Assembly: GCF_017569925.1 (NCBI RefSeq)
Contig: NZ_CP050854.1
Coordinates: 3,286,001-3,350,000 of the forward strand
DNA: 64,000 bases
Origin: Brenneria izadpanahii
Lineage (GTDB): Bacteria; Pseudomonadota; Gammaproteobacteria; Enterobacterales; Enterobacteriaceae
Direction of reading: 5' to 3'
Below are positions 26,463-35,513 of the stretch, one piece after another. The notes under the pieces are model-generated. The model was not told the origin of the DNA and did no database searches. It saw only the letters and a list, made by a program, of their open reading frames with translations. Positions within the stretch are counted from its first letter, which is position 1, and each line of letters begins with the position of its first letter. The position numbers and the translations under genes were made by a program.

Positions 26463-26708
26463 CGTTTATCTCTTCATGCCGATCTGGCGACGCCTATACC
26501 CGATCGACACTATAGCGGGATTGCGCCGCATGAAATGTGAAAGCAATCAAAGTGCATTTATCGCTGTCGCCTGATTATGTAGTTTTGACATAACAGAGGC
26601 GTTATCTTGAACAGAGCATGATATAGGCTGCTATTCTAATGTGACTGGTTTCACGAAACGAATATCCATGCGTTAACCGCCGAGCCATAAACCTTATGGG
26701 GATCCCAA

Positions 26709-27569
26709 ATGACCAGCAGAACGATTAAATTCCAGCACCCCGCGCATAGAGATGATATTGCCGATCTATCGACGGTGCGGCCGCTTCCCGGCCCCAAGGT
26801 TGAGCAAATCGATCCTTTCCTGTTTTTGAACCATCACGGTCCCCAGGTGTATCCGCCGCATAACGCCGGCCTGCCGTTTGGCCCGCATCCTCATCGCGGT
26901 TTCGAAACGGTTACCTTCATTCTCGACGGCGAACTGTCCCATCTTGATAGCGGCGGTCATGAAAATATCATCAGCGCCGGGGGCGTACAGTGGATGACCG
27001 CCGGTTCCGGCTTGGTGCACGCGGAGCTCTCCCCCGCGTCGTTTAAACAAAACGGCGGACCGCTGGAGATCCTGCAACTGTGGGTTAATCTGCCTGCCCG
27101 GCTGAAAATGACCAAACCGGCCTATAGCGGGCTACAGAAAGAGCAGATCCCCGCAATCTCGCTTGACGACGGACGGGTAAAGGTCGATTTGGTTTCAGGC
27201 CAATTCGCGGGAACAACGGGGCCGATCGCCTCGTTGACCGATGTCTCGCTGATGACGGTCGCCATGAAGCCCGGCGGCAAAATATCATTGCCCGCGCCGC
27301 AGGGACGCAACGTGTTTTTATATACGGTCCGGGGAAATCTTGCCATCGACGGCGTACCGCTCAATCCCCAGCATTTGATTGAACTGAACGATGATGGCGA
27401 TGAGGTCGGCATCACGGCGTTCACCGATGCCGTGATCCTGTATGGACACGCCGCCCCGTTAAATGAACCGGTGGTCTCGCACGGTCCTTTTGTGATGAAT
27501 ACGCGAGAGGAGATCTCCCAGGCCATTCGCGACTATCAGTCGGGCGCATTTGGCAAGGTTACACTCTGA
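26709..27569 (+). CDS. Pirin family bicupin protein
   Basis: A 286-residue bicupin of the pirin/YhhW group. The metal-site motif GPHPHRGFETVTFILDGEL and the later SGLVHAEL give three His and one Glu ligands in the N-terminal cupin. Some members have quercetin 2,3-dioxygenase activity in vitro; others act as redox-sensing regulators, so function is open. It is divergent from the LysR gene at 26462, the usual layout for a LysR target. Its 3' end is convergent with the AraC-type gene, 18 nt apart. Confidence 0.87.
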   Translation: MTSRTIKFQHPAHRDDIADLSTVRPLPGPKVEQIDPFLFLNHHGPQVYPPHNAGLPFGPHPHRGFETVTFILDGELSHLDSGGHENIISAGGVQWMTAGSGLVHAELSPASFKQNGGPLEILQLWVNLPARLKMTKPAYSGLQKEQIPAISLDDGRVKVDLVSGQFAGTTGPIASLTDVSLMTVAMKPGGKISLPAPQGRNVFLYTVRGNLAIDGVPLNPQHLIELNDDGDEVGITAFTDAVILYGHAAPLNEPVVSHGPFVMNTREEISQAIRDYQSGAFGKVTL

Positions 27570-27587
27570 GGCGCTGCGGATTTATCG

Positions 27588-28631
27588 TCAATGACCTAAA
27601 CGCATACGCAGCGTCGCCGACGGCTTCTCGCTGAACAACCGCTGATAATCGTTGGCGAACTGGCTTAAATGCCAGAAGCCCCACTGCATCGCCGCGTCCT
27701 TTACCGTCTCACAACGGGAAAACGGGCTGATCAGCTCGCGGCGCACCGCATTAAGCCGAATCATTTTCAGCCAGGCATTCGGTCCCGCGCCCAGCACCTC
27801 GCAGAAGGCATTCTGCAGCGTCCGGCGGCTAACGAACAGTTCCCGGCACAGATCGGGAACCGTTACCGGCTCCGACATCCGGCTCAGGGCGTATTCGCGC
27901 GCGCGCGTCACCAGCCGCCGGTAGCCGATGCGCCGGTCGGTTGTCTGGGAAGGCGCCGGATAGGCGCTTTCCAGCAAATCCACCACCGCCGTCAGCAGAT
28001 TATCGTTCAACACCTTGCTGGCGCCGGCGCTCCGCATCCCTTGCGGATCGTGACTGCCATACCACAACGCCTGATGGATGAAAGACCACAGCGCCGCTTT
28101 TCGGCCGCGTTCCACCATCAGAGCCGACGGCTCTTTCAGCAGCCGGAAGAACTGCTCCTGCTCCGCCAGCATTCCGGTATGCTTAAGCAGCACCTCATAC
28201 GAAATTACGACGCCCAGGATCGCATACTCGTTCGGCGTATTCAGCTCGAACTCTTTACCGCCGGGGCTCAGCGCGATACTTCGTTCGTCAATGGGCTGTG
28301 AACCGATGGATCCCATATCGCCGCGCGCGACGGGGCTCCCCAGCCAAAACGCCTCCGGCCACACCATGCAGGATTGTCGCAACGCCAGATTGGTGTATTC
28401 ATGGCAGAATTGAATGCCGTCGAACAGCAACTCCGTCAATTCGCCCCGGAAATGCCCAGGATGAACCTGATCGTAAAGCTGCTGCCACGCCGTAATGGCG
28501 CAGGATTGCGCGTAGACATCCTGCGTATGATGCTGATGTACGTTCTCATCCTCGGTCAACGATGCCAGTTTTATTTCCGAGGGATAATTCATGGCATCGA
28601 GAGAATGCAGATTGGGGCGTTTTTTAGTCAT
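27588..28631 (-). CDS. eutR: AraC family regulator EutR (ethanolamine operon activator)
   Basis: The 347-residue product follows E. coli/Salmonella EutR by recall: an N-terminal sensor region with DNVHQHHTQDVY-like sequence, ITAWQQLYDQVHPG and LALRQSC.VWP, then a C-terminal AraC helix-turn-helix with LFVSRRTLQNAF, GPNAWLKMIRLNAVRREL and DAAMQWGFWHLSQFA. EutR activates eut genes in response to ethanolamine plus adenosylcobalamin. ATG 28631 is chosen for its GAGGAG site; the open frame upstream is GC-rich spacer. It lies downstream of eutE on the same strand, matching its place at the end of eut operons, but no other eut gene is present. Confidence 0.88.
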   Translation of the reverse strand: MTKKRPNLHSLDAMNYPSEIKLASLTEDENVHQHHTQDVYAQSCAITAWQQLYDQVHPGHFRGELTELLFDGIQFCHEYTNLALRQSCMVWPEAFWLGSPVARGDMGSIGSQPIDERSIALSPGGKEFELNTPNEYAILGVVISYEVLLKHTGMLAEQEQFFRLLKEPSALMVERGRKAALWSFIHQALWYGSHDPQGMRSAGASKVLNDNLLTAVVDLLESAYPAPSQTTDRRIGYRRLVTRAREYALSRMSEPVTVPDLCRELFVSRRTLQNAFCEVLGAGPNAWLKMIRLNAVRRELISPFSRCETVKDAAMQWGFWHLSQFANDYQRLFSEKPSATLRMRLGH

Positions 28632-28943
28632 CGCACGCTCCTCGACAATTACCGTAACGATATCCACAACATTGCCGACCGCCGCTATCCGGCATGGATA
28701 ACGATACTCTATGTCATATTCGGGCGAATTAACGTGACGCCGACGATACCCTCGCACCATCGGCGCCGCCTGACCAACGCCCGATGCGCTTTGCCGCCGC
28801 GGCGGCCCGCCGGCCGTTTGGCCCGCCTCCCCCTTTCGGGGCGCGGCCCCAATCCGCGGCAGGAGGATTGGAGCCATTAACGGCCAGAGGCCCGGTGGCC
28901 GCGGCCTGCAATATGCCGGCCGCGGCGTTCCTCGTCTAACGCC
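28632..28943. other. GC-rich spacer between eutE and eutR
   Basis: About 310 nt without a convincing gene. The half nearest eutE is extremely GC-rich with short hairpins such as CCCCTTTCGGGG. Open frames here read as Ala/Gly/Arg-rich sequence and match no eut protein that I know. It may be scar sequence left where other eut genes were lost. Confidence 0.4.
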
Positions 28944-30302
28944 TCACACGATACGGAACATATCCACCATCACACAGCGGCGGCGGCGGACGAAGGTACT
29001 GGCCGAGGTTACGCCTTCCCCGGTCGGCGTTGATATGGTCATTGAAGTACAGCCTTCGCCGCCCAATCCCAGACCGGCGATGCAGGGGCCGTTCTTCACG
29101 AAGATGCTGGTATCAATGATGCTCGCCATACTATGCATATTGTTGACATTCGTAGAGTGAATCGCGGCGGTATGATGGCGGCCGCCTTCCAGCTTCACCG
29201 CCAAATCAATGGCTTCCTTCACGTTTTTGGCGCGCACGACCGGCAATACCGGCATCATCATCTCGGTGACGGCGAACGGATGCGCGGCGTCGGTTTCCGC
29301 CAGCAGCAGGCGCGTTTGTTCGCCGACATGCAGGCCGATGCCCTGCGCGATTTTCGCCGCATCGCGCCCCACCCATTCACGGCTGACCACGCCCTTGCCG
29401 TTTTCGTCGATATCCGTCAACAGCATCGGCAGCAACTGCCCTACTTCGCTGTCGCTCAACAATACCGCCTGATAGCGCTGCATTTCCGTCAACAACGCAT
29501 CCGCCACGCTCTCTACCACAATCAGCACTTTTTCATCGGCGCAGATGATGTTGTTATCAAAAGACGCGCCGCGCACGATAGAACGGGCGGCCCGCGCAAT
29601 ATCCGCCGTTTCATCCACCACGACCGGAGGATTGCCCGCGCCCGCGGCGATTAGACGCTTATCGGTGTGCTTACGCGCCGCTTCCACCACCGCTTCGCCG
29701 CCGGTCACCACCAACAGGCCGATTCCGGGATATTTAAACAACCGTTGCGCGGTTTCGATATCGGGATTCGCCACGCTGACCAGCAGATTTTCCGGGCCGC
29801 CGGCCGCCACGATAGCCCTGTTCAGCAGGTTGATCGCATGCAGGGAGACTTTTTTCGCCGACGGATGCGGCGCGAATACCACGCTGTTGCCGGCGGCGAT
29901 CATGCTGATGGCGTTATTAATCACCGTCGCGGCCGGGTTGGTGGAAGGCGTGACCGAGGCCACCACGCCCCAGGGCGCATTTTCAATCAGGGTCAACCCG
30001 TTGTCGCCGGTCAGCACTTCCGCGGCCAGGCACTCCAGCCCCGGCGTGCAGCGCGCCTGAGACACGTTCTTAGTATATTTATCGATGACCCGGCCCATTC
30101 CTGTTTCGGCGACGGCCATCTCGGCCAGCACCTGCGCATAACGCTCCCCGGTCTGGCGAATGGCATCAATCACCCGCTGACGCAAAGCCATGCTGTTCAG
30201 CATCTTCTGCGCCATCGTCGCAGCGTATACCGCATCGTCCAGCGAGTCGAACACGCCGGCCTGCGGTACATGCGCTGCTTTTTCGGTCATTAACTGTTCC
30301 AT
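28944..30302 (-). CDS. eutE: CoA-acylating aldehyde dehydrogenase EutE
   Basis: A 452-residue CoA-acylating aldehyde dehydrogenase that follows EutE closely by recall: GVFDSLDDAV, LTLIENAPWGVVASVTPSTNP, VTGGEAVVEAARKHT and the catalytic cysteine in FDNNIICADEKV. It oxidises acetaldehyde (or propionaldehyde) with NAD and CoA to the acyl-CoA. The N-terminus is about 17 residues shorter than E. coli EutE and lacks the amphipathic helix that targets EutE into the microcompartment. ATG 30302 is preferred because AGAGGA has an 8-nt spacing; GTG at 30308 would add only two residues. It lies between the phospho-lyase gene and eutR on the same strand, with no shell genes nearby. Confidence 0.9.
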   Translation of the reverse strand: MEQLMTEKAAHVPQAGVFDSLDDAVYAATMAQKMLNSMALRQRVIDAIRQTGERYAQVLAEMAVAETGMGRVIDKYTKNVSQARCTPGLECLAAEVLTGDNGLTLIENAPWGVVASVTPSTNPAATVINNAISMIAAGNSVVFAPHPSAKKVSLHAINLLNRAIVAAGGPENLLVSVANPDIETAQRLFKYPGIGLLVVTGGEAVVEAARKHTDKRLIAAGAGNPPVVVDETADIARAARSIVRGASFDNNIICADEKVLIVVESVADALLTEMQRYQAVLLSDSEVGQLLPMLLTDIDENGKGVVSREWVGRDAAKIAQGIGLHVGEQTRLLLAETDAAHPFAVTEMMMPVLPVVRAKNVKEAIDLAVKLEGGRHHTAAIHSTNVNNMHSMASIIDTSIFVKNGPCIAGLGLGGEGCTSMTISTPTGEGVTSASTFVRRRRCVMVDMFRIV

Positions 30303-30759
30303 ACTCACTTTCCTCTTAGTTATGCGGTTATGCCGTTTATTCCAACCGTGGACGGCGAAAAGTACGGATGTTGATTAACTCGCGTCCTCTTACGACATCG
30401 CCCAGACCGCACGCCGTTAAAACACGCCATTCCTGGCGGGAAACGGCTTGCCGTGCACCGTCCGGGCAGGCCATGAGAAACATCAACGTAATCGGCCTGC
30501 TGAATGAACGCCTGAAGAATCCGTTCCGTTTCATCACGTTTCCTCATTGCCTTGAAAGCGATTCTGGCAACGATTTGCAAAAGGAAATAGCAAATTTCGG
30601 CAAGGGGAATGAAAGATTGAAGTGGATCACTTAAATAACGGCGTTTAACCGCCGATGGTCTGATGGATGAGGGGCGTTAAGAAGGGCGATCGGCGCGATC
30701 GCCCGATAAAAACCATGCCGCGTCATCGCCCGATGCGCGCGGCGATGGCCGCTGCGGGC
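30303..30759. other. Intergenic region upstream of eutE
   Basis: About 450 nt between the phospho-lyase stop and the eutE start, same strand. Frames of 60-90 codons are present but show no family features. A separate eutE promoter is likely given the length, but I could not pick a clear -35/-10 pair or an EutR site. Confidence 0.4.
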
Positions 30760-32121
30760 CTACGCCGCGCTCAGCAACTGCGCCAGCACGGTTTCCATTT
30801 CGCCGAGCAGTTGCTCGGCATCACTTTGCGAAAAGACCAGCGGCGGACGAATTTTCAGTATGTTCGCCGAGAATCCCGTCGCCGAGATCAGCACCCGGCG
30901 CTCGCGCAGTCCGTTGACAATCGCCGCCGCCAATTGCGCGTCCGGGGTTTTCTGCTGCGGATCGCTGACCATCTCAACGCCGATGTACAGCCCGCTTCCC
31001 CGCACGTCGCCAATCTGCGGATAGCGCCGGGCCAGTTCGCGCACACCGTCGCGGATAAAACGCCCGACCCGGAGGGAGTTTTCCTGCAATCCTTCATCGC
31101 GGATCACGTCAAACGTTGCCTGTGCGGCGGCAATAGCCACCGAGTTGCCGCCGAACGTATTGAAGTAGCGCTGGTCGCGGCCGAAACGTTCGACGGCTTC
31201 GTGGGTGACGGCCACCGCCGCCACCGGATAACCATTGCCCATCGGTTTGCCCATGGTAATGATATCCGGATCGATGCCGTGACGCTGAAAGCCCCACAGC
31301 TTCTCGCCGGTGCGGGCGAAACCGGATTGCACCTCGTCGGCGATAAACAACCCGCCGGCCTTGCGCACCACCTCCGCCACCGGCGCCAGCAGGTCGGTAG
31401 GATCGGTATAGATGCCATCGGACGAAAAGGCCGAATCGGCGATAAACGCCGCCAGCCCTTCGCCATGTCGCTGTAATTCGTCGATCTGCGCGGCCACCTG
31501 CGCCGCCATCCGCTGCCCCATCTCCGCGCGGGAGAGACGGTAGGAATCCGGCGCCGGCACGCGGCGCACCCAGGCGCCAAGCGCCGAATGAACGCCCAGC
31601 GACGGCGAGATGCCGGCGGTAAGGAAAGAGTTGCCGTGATAGGCCTCAGAGGTGATGATCACCCCCTGCCGCCCGGTATAATGCCGGGCGATGCGCAAGG
31701 CCAGATCGTTGGCCTCAGATCCGGTGCAGGTGAACATCATATGGCCCTGCTCCGCTATCCGTCCGCCGAACGTCGGCAGCAACTGCTCGGCAAAATCCAG
31801 AATGCCGTCCTGAATATAGCGGGTATGGGAGCAAAGCCGCCGCATCTGGTTGCTAACGGCGTCGGCGACTTTCGGATTCGCATGTCCCACCGAAACGACG
31901 TTATTGTAGGCATCCAGATACTCATTGCCGTTGCGGTCGTACAGTCGCACGCCCTGGGCGCGGCTCACCTCCACCGGATGCTGGTAAAAAAGGCGATAGG
32001 CCGGGCCGAGCAGCCGGATACGCCGCTCGATGGCGGCGCGGTCGGCGGCATCCAGATGATCAAGATCGTCGGGATTAAAAGCGTTGACCATTTTACCGCG
32101 GCGGACATGGGAATCAGTCAT
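30760..32121 (-). CDS. Class III aminotransferase-fold phospho-lyase (AGXT2L / ethanolamine-phosphate phospho-lyase type)
   Basis: A 453-residue PLP enzyme. The PLP lysine is in DIITMGKPMGNGYPVAA, the cofactor aspartate in IADEVQSGF, and GSEANDLALR and YFNTFGGNS are in the expected places. These segments match the AGXT2L group, whose members eliminate phosphate and ammonia from O-phosphoethanolamine or 5-phosphohydroxylysine to give an aldehyde, rather than transaminate. Its gene overlaps that of an APH-type kinase by 8 nt, as expected for a kinase/phospho-lyase pair, and eutE lies downstream to oxidise the aldehyde. ATG 32121 follows an AGGAG site. The amino alcohol handled is not certain. 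Confidence 0.82.
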   Translation of the reverse strand: MTDSHVRRGKMVNAFNPDDLDHLDAADRAAIERRIRLLGPAYRLFYQHPVEVSRAQGVRLYDRNGNEYLDAYNNVVSVGHANPKVADAVSNQMRRLCSHTRYIQDGILDFAEQLLPTFGGRIAEQGHMMFTCTGSEANDLALRIARHYTGRQGVIITSEAYHGNSFLTAGISPSLGVHSALGAWVRRVPAPDSYRLSRAEMGQRMAAQVAAQIDELQRHGEGLAAFIADSAFSSDGIYTDPTDLLAPVAEVVRKAGGLFIADEVQSGFARTGEKLWGFQRHGIDPDIITMGKPMGNGYPVAAVAVTHEAVERFGRDQRYFNTFGGNSVAIAAAQATFDVIRDEGLQENSLRVGRFIRDGVRELARRYPQIGDVRGSGLYIGVEMVSDPQQKTPDAQLAAAIVNGLRERRVLISATGFSANILKIRPPLVFSQSDAEQLLGEMETVLAQLLSAA

Positions 32122-33214
32122 GGTGTTCTCCTGAATACGGGATCATCGACATAAAAGTTTGCGCAAGCGTGTCGCTGGGCCGGTCCAACAGCCAGGCCAA
32201 CTGCCCCCACCCCGGCTCCGTATTGCGCAGAATATACCGGGCGTTGTCGGGAAAACGCTGCGCCCGCCATAGCGTAATCAGCGCCCGTGCAATCACCCGC
32301 CCCATCACCAGATGGGGCAACAGCGCCAGTTCTTCGCGGCTAAGCGACGCCTGACGCAGATAGCCGCGCAGCAGATCGCGGCCGGCGGCGAACAGGTCGT
32401 CGGGCGGGTTGTCGGCGGCATCCCGCGGCAGCTGATTGAGCAATGCGGTGGATACGTCAACGGCTACCGCGGTATACACCGTATCGCCGAAATCAATGAT
32501 GCCGGTGACGAAATCGCGGCGGCCGGGATCAACGATAATATTCGACTGGCTGAAATCATTATGCAATACCTGGCAGCGCAACGCCCGGATACGATCCGAA
32601 AAACGCAGAAAGCGCGCCATGCCGCGTTCCAAAAGCCGCCTGCGCCCGCTATCCTCCACCGTCGCCAGCAGCGGTTGCAGGCTCGCCAGACGTTTCACGT
32701 CCCATAACAGCGCGCGGCGAGCCGCCGGATGTTCGAAGCCCGCCATCGCCAGCCGCAGCCGGGCCAGCGTCTTTCCCACCTGCTCCCGCTGCCGGGCCGA
32801 CGCGGCCACGCTATCCAGCGGCGTCCCGTCCAGATAGGTTAACAGCCGCGCGCATCGCCGCTGGCCCGCGCCGTCCGTTATCTCCGCCATAGCGCGGCCC
32901 TGCGCGTCGGGAATAACCGCGGGCACCGGCAAACGGCTGTCCGCCTGTTGCAGATAATTCAACAGATCCGTCTGTAGCGCGATCTCTTCCGCCGGTTCGG
33001 CGGGATTGGCGACCTTCAGAATATAGTGCCGTCCGGCCATATCCGTCAGCCGGAACGTATCATCCTTTTCGGTGGCCAGACGTCTGACCTGCCCCTCTAT
33101 GCCAAAGTGATGACGGGCAAGCCGCAACGCTTCGTCATCCCCCATGCTGATGAATTCGGCGGCTAAATCGTTGCCCGCCAGCGTGATAGCAATGTCATCG
33201 GAGTGTGTCGCCAT
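32114..33214 (-). CDS. APH-family small-molecule kinase (hydroxylysine/amino-alcohol kinase-like)
   Basis: A 366-residue aminoglycoside-phosphotransferase-fold kinase. The catalytic loop VLHNDFSQSNIIVD and metal-binding GIIDFGD are intact. The N-lobe with EKDDTFRL and YILKVANP resembles hydroxylysine kinase (HYKK/AGPHD1), whose partner in animals is an AGXT2L phospho-lyase. It should phosphorylate the hydroxyl of an amino alcohol such as ethanolamine, 1-aminopropan-2-ol or 5-hydroxylysine. It is the first gene of the pair and is divergent from a GntR gene, with two copies of a palindromic motif in between. No clear ribosome site precedes ATG 33214. Confidence 0.8.
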   Translation of the reverse strand: MATHSDDIAITLAGNDLAAEFISMGDDEALRLARHHFGIEGQVRRLATEKDDTFRLTDMAGRHYILKVANPAEPAEEIALQTDLLNYLQQADSRLPVPAVIPDAQGRAMAEITDGAGQRRCARLLTYLDGTPLDSVAASARQREQVGKTLARLRLAMAGFEHPAARRALLWDVKRLASLQPLLATVEDSGRRRLLERGMARFLRFSDRIRALRCQVLHNDFSQSNIIVDPGRRDFVTGIIDFGDTVYTAVAVDVSTALLNQLPRDAADNPPDDLFAAGRDLLRGYLRQASLSREELALLPHLVMGRVIARALITLWRAQRFPDNARYILRNTEPGWGQLAWLLDRPSDTLAQTFMSMIPYSGEHHD

Positions 33215-33248
33215 AGCCCGTTATTCCGTATTGAATCCTACATTGCCG

Positions 33249-33260
33249 ATTGTCGACAAT
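33249..33260. promoter_or_regulatory. Candidate GntR operator 1 (kinase / gntR divergent region)
   Basis: ATTGTCGACAAT is a perfect 12-bp palindrome, 35 nt upstream of the kinase start. The same core (TTGTCGACAA) recurs upstream of the binding-protein gene at 40793-40802, and a half-related copy lies 33 bp away, about three helical turns. Size and symmetry fit FadR/FCD-type GntR repressors. Confidence 0.65.
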
Positions 33261-33282
33261 AAGGCGTGATAAAGCAAGCGGA

Positions 33283-33294
33283 GAGTCGACAATC
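33283..33294. promoter_or_regulatory. Candidate GntR operator 2 (imperfect)
   Basis: GAGTCGACAATC keeps the GTCGACAAT half of operator 1 but loses symmetry on the left side. Its centre is 33 bp from that of operator 1, so dimers could bind on the same DNA face. It lies 53 nt upstream of the gntR start. Confidence 0.5.
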
Positions 33295-33346
33295 GCCAAT
33301 TCCCACCTATATAATTTGGTTATCACTGATTCCCGATGCGCCGATA

Positions 33347-34039
33347 ATGAAAAACTCCCAGTTAAAACCGCTGACCAAAAGTTCGATAGAAAGCCAAACC
33401 ACCGACAGCCTGCGCAGCTACATTCTCTCCGGCGCGGTCAGGCCGGGCGATCGGCTCACCGAAACCGCGCTGGCCGAACAGCTTGGCGTGGGCCGGGCGA
33501 CCGTCAGGAGCGCCTTCCAGCGCTTATCGGGAGAAGGCATTCTGGTGCAAATTCCCTATACCGGTTGGGAAGTCACCTCGCTGTCCATCCAAGACGTCTG
33601 GGAGCTGTGGACGCTGCGCGGCAGTCTGGAAGGGCTGGCGGCCAGGCTGGCGGCGGAACAGGACTCCCCGGCGCGGCGCAAAACCATTGAGCTGGCCTAC
33701 CAGCGGCTACGGGACGATTGCGCGGCGGGCGATATGGACGACATCAGCGAAAGCGACATGAATCTGCACCGAGCCATCGTCGACGCCGCGGGGCACACCC
33801 GGCTGGCGCATCAGTACAAACTGGTGGAGCAGCAGGTTCGTCTCTACATCGCAACCAGCAATGCCTACGCCTCCGACGGCCCTTCCGATATCCTTTCCCA
33901 GCACGCGCCGATGGTGGAAGCGCTGCTGGCGGGCGACGGACAGCGCGCCTCGCAGGAAGCCTGGCTGCACAACGAAACCGAAGGAAAGCGGCTGTCCGAG
34001 TGGCTGCGCCGGCAAAGTTCCCCGGACGCCGCCGGCTGA
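33347..34039 (+). CDS. GntR family transcriptional regulator (FCD domain)
   Basis: A 230-residue regulator with an N-terminal GntR winged helix (residues about 12-75: LRSYILSGAVRPGDRLTETALAEQLGVGRATVRSAFQRL). The helical FCD effector domain has LRGSLEGLAARLA, an N-terminal acidic/His pair in SDMNLHRAIV and later histidines (SQHAPMVEAL), which often bind a metal and a carboxylate ligand. ATG 33347 gives the normal length; an upstream frame from 33266 runs through the operators. It is divergent from the kinase/phospho-lyase genes and convergent with the amidase. The shared palindromes suggest that it controls both sides. Confidence 0.9.
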   Translation: MKNSQLKPLTKSSIESQTTDSLRSYILSGAVRPGDRLTETALAEQLGVGRATVRSAFQRLSGEGILVQIPYTGWEVTSLSIQDVWELWTLRGSLEGLAARLAAEQDSPARRKTIELAYQRLRDDCAAGDMDDISESDMNLHRAIVDAAGHTRLAHQYKLVEQQVRLYIATSNAYASDGPSDILSQHAPMVEALLAGDGQRASQEAWLHNETEGKRLSEWLRRQSSPDAAG

Positions 34040-34054
34040 CGCGCCCTATATGGC

Positions 34055-35473
34055 TTAATCGTCAGACGCGACGCCGGCTATCGGCAAACGGGGAGTGCGC
34101 GCTTCGATATCGGCCCCCGCCGCCAGACACAGATCCTCGCGAAAGCGCCCCGCCACTATCTGTATGCCCAATGGGGTTTGGTCGGGCAGATAACCGGTGC
34201 ACAGGCTCAGCGCGGGCAGACCGGTGACCGGCAGGCCGATCATCGGCAACTGCGAACGCCAGACGTATTGATAGGCTTCCTCCCCCTGCAAATCCAGATC
34301 GTTGGCGAAAGGCAGCGATGCGCTGACCGGCAGCAGCACAACCGGATACTCTTGTAGGAAGGCGGCCCATTCACGGGCAATCCCCAGCCGCCGCGACAGC
34401 GCGCGGGAGAAATCCGTAATGCCGATCTGCTCGGCGATCGCCTTTTGTCCGGCCAATGCGGTGATAGCGCCGGGATCGCCCTCCTGCTCCGCCGCCGCGA
34501 CCATGCCGTCATAGCCGTCGCCCATCCACAGCGTAATCTGGATCGCGACCGCCTCTTCCAGCGAGACCAGTTCATCCACTTCATCGACGATCCAGCCCGC
34601 GTCGCGCAGCTTGTCAGCCGATTCCAGCAGAGCCTGACAAATTTCCGGCGCGGTGTCGATGCCGTCGGGGCGCAGACAAACCGCGGCGCGGCGCGGCATA
34701 TCCGGGCCGTTGAGCGGCGCCGGCACCCACCAGGGATCGTCGGCGCTGCCCACCGACATCGCCTTTAGCGCCAGCGATAAATCCGCCACGCTGCGCGCTA
34801 TCGGCCCGGACACCGCCATAATCTGCCCGCCGATGGTGCGCTCGGCGCCGGAGGCGTTATAAGCGGCGATACGGCCGAACGACGGGCGCAGGCCGTGAAC
34901 CCCGCAGGCATAGGCCGGATAGCGAATTGAACCGGCGATATCCGTACCGTGGCCGATGGCGGCTATCCCCGCCGCCACCGAAGCGGCCGCGCCGCCGGAC
35001 GATCCGCCCGGCGTTAGGGCGGCATTGCGCGGATTCAACGTGGCGCCGTGCAACTGGTTGTTGGTAAACCAGCGATAGCTGAACGCCGGCGTGTTGGTGC
35101 GCCCGACGGTCAGCGCCCCGGCCGCCAGCAGGCTGGAAACCACCGGATTATTGCGGGCGGCGATCAGATTTTTTTGCGCTTTCAGGCCGTTGGTATTGGC
35201 ATAGCCGGTTTGGTCCACGTTGACTTTAATCGTAACCGGCACCCCGGCCAGCGGCCCGGCATCCTCGCCGGCGGCCAGCTTTCTGTCCACTTCGCGCGCC
35301 TGCGCCAGCGTATCTTCCGGGCGATAATCCACCACCGCATTGATGGCGGGATTCGCATCCTCCAAACGTTGCAGACAGGCTTGCGCGACGTCTCTGGCGC
35401 TAATGTCGCGCAGTTGAATCAAGCTGGCGATTTCGTTCGCCGACAGTTGCCACAGTTCGGGTATATCTTTCAT
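34055..35473 (-). CDS. Amidase signature family hydrolase
   Basis: A 472-residue amidase-signature enzyme with the Ser-cisSer-Lys triad visible: the lysine in VPVTIKVN, the cis-serine in LTPGGSSGGAAAS and the nucleophile in GTDIAGSIRYPA. It has no signal peptide, so it acts on an imported amide. It is the last gene of the minus-strand unit with a dipeptide-type ABC importer, 40 nt downstream of the ATPase gene. Hydrolysis of an amide or N-acyl amino alcohol carried in by that transporter would fit the regulon, but the substrate is not evident from sequence. Confidence 0.9.
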   Translation of the reverse strand: MKDIPELWQLSANEIASLIQLRDISARDVAQACLQRLEDANPAINAVVDYRPEDTLAQAREVDRKLAAGEDAGPLAGVPVTIKVNVDQTGYANTNGLKAQKNLIAARNNPVVSSLLAAGALTVGRTNTPAFSYRWFTNNQLHGATLNPRNAALTPGGSSGGAAASVAAGIAAIGHGTDIAGSIRYPAYACGVHGLRPSFGRIAAYNASGAERTIGGQIMAVSGPIARSVADLSLALKAMSVGSADDPWWVPAPLNGPDMPRRAAVCLRPDGIDTAPEICQALLESADKLRDAGWIVDEVDELVSLEEAVAIQITLWMGDGYDGMVAAAEQEGDPGAITALAGQKAIAEQIGITDFSRALSRRLGIAREWAAFLQEYPVVLLPVSASLPFANDLDLQGEEAYQYVWRSQLPMIGLPVTGLPALSLCTGYLPDQTPLGIQIVAGRFREDLCLAAGADIEARTPRLPIAGVASDD

Positions 35474-35513
35474 ACAGGTTTCCTTGTTTCATCGCAGAAA
35501 AGCATCGGAGACA

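Noticed and set aside
28729..28911. 60-codon frame in the GC-rich spacer between eutE and eutR, considered as a eut gene remnant
   Set aside because: The translation is Ala/Gly/Arg-rich and matches no eut shell or enzyme protein.
28944..30302. Assignment as PduP rather than EutE
   Set aside because: Segments such as GVFDSLDDAV and LTLIENAPWGVVASVTPSTNP, and the neighbouring eutR, fit EutE better.
30320..30580. 86-codon frame upstream of eutE
   Set aside because: No family features and no ribosome site; left as intergenic.
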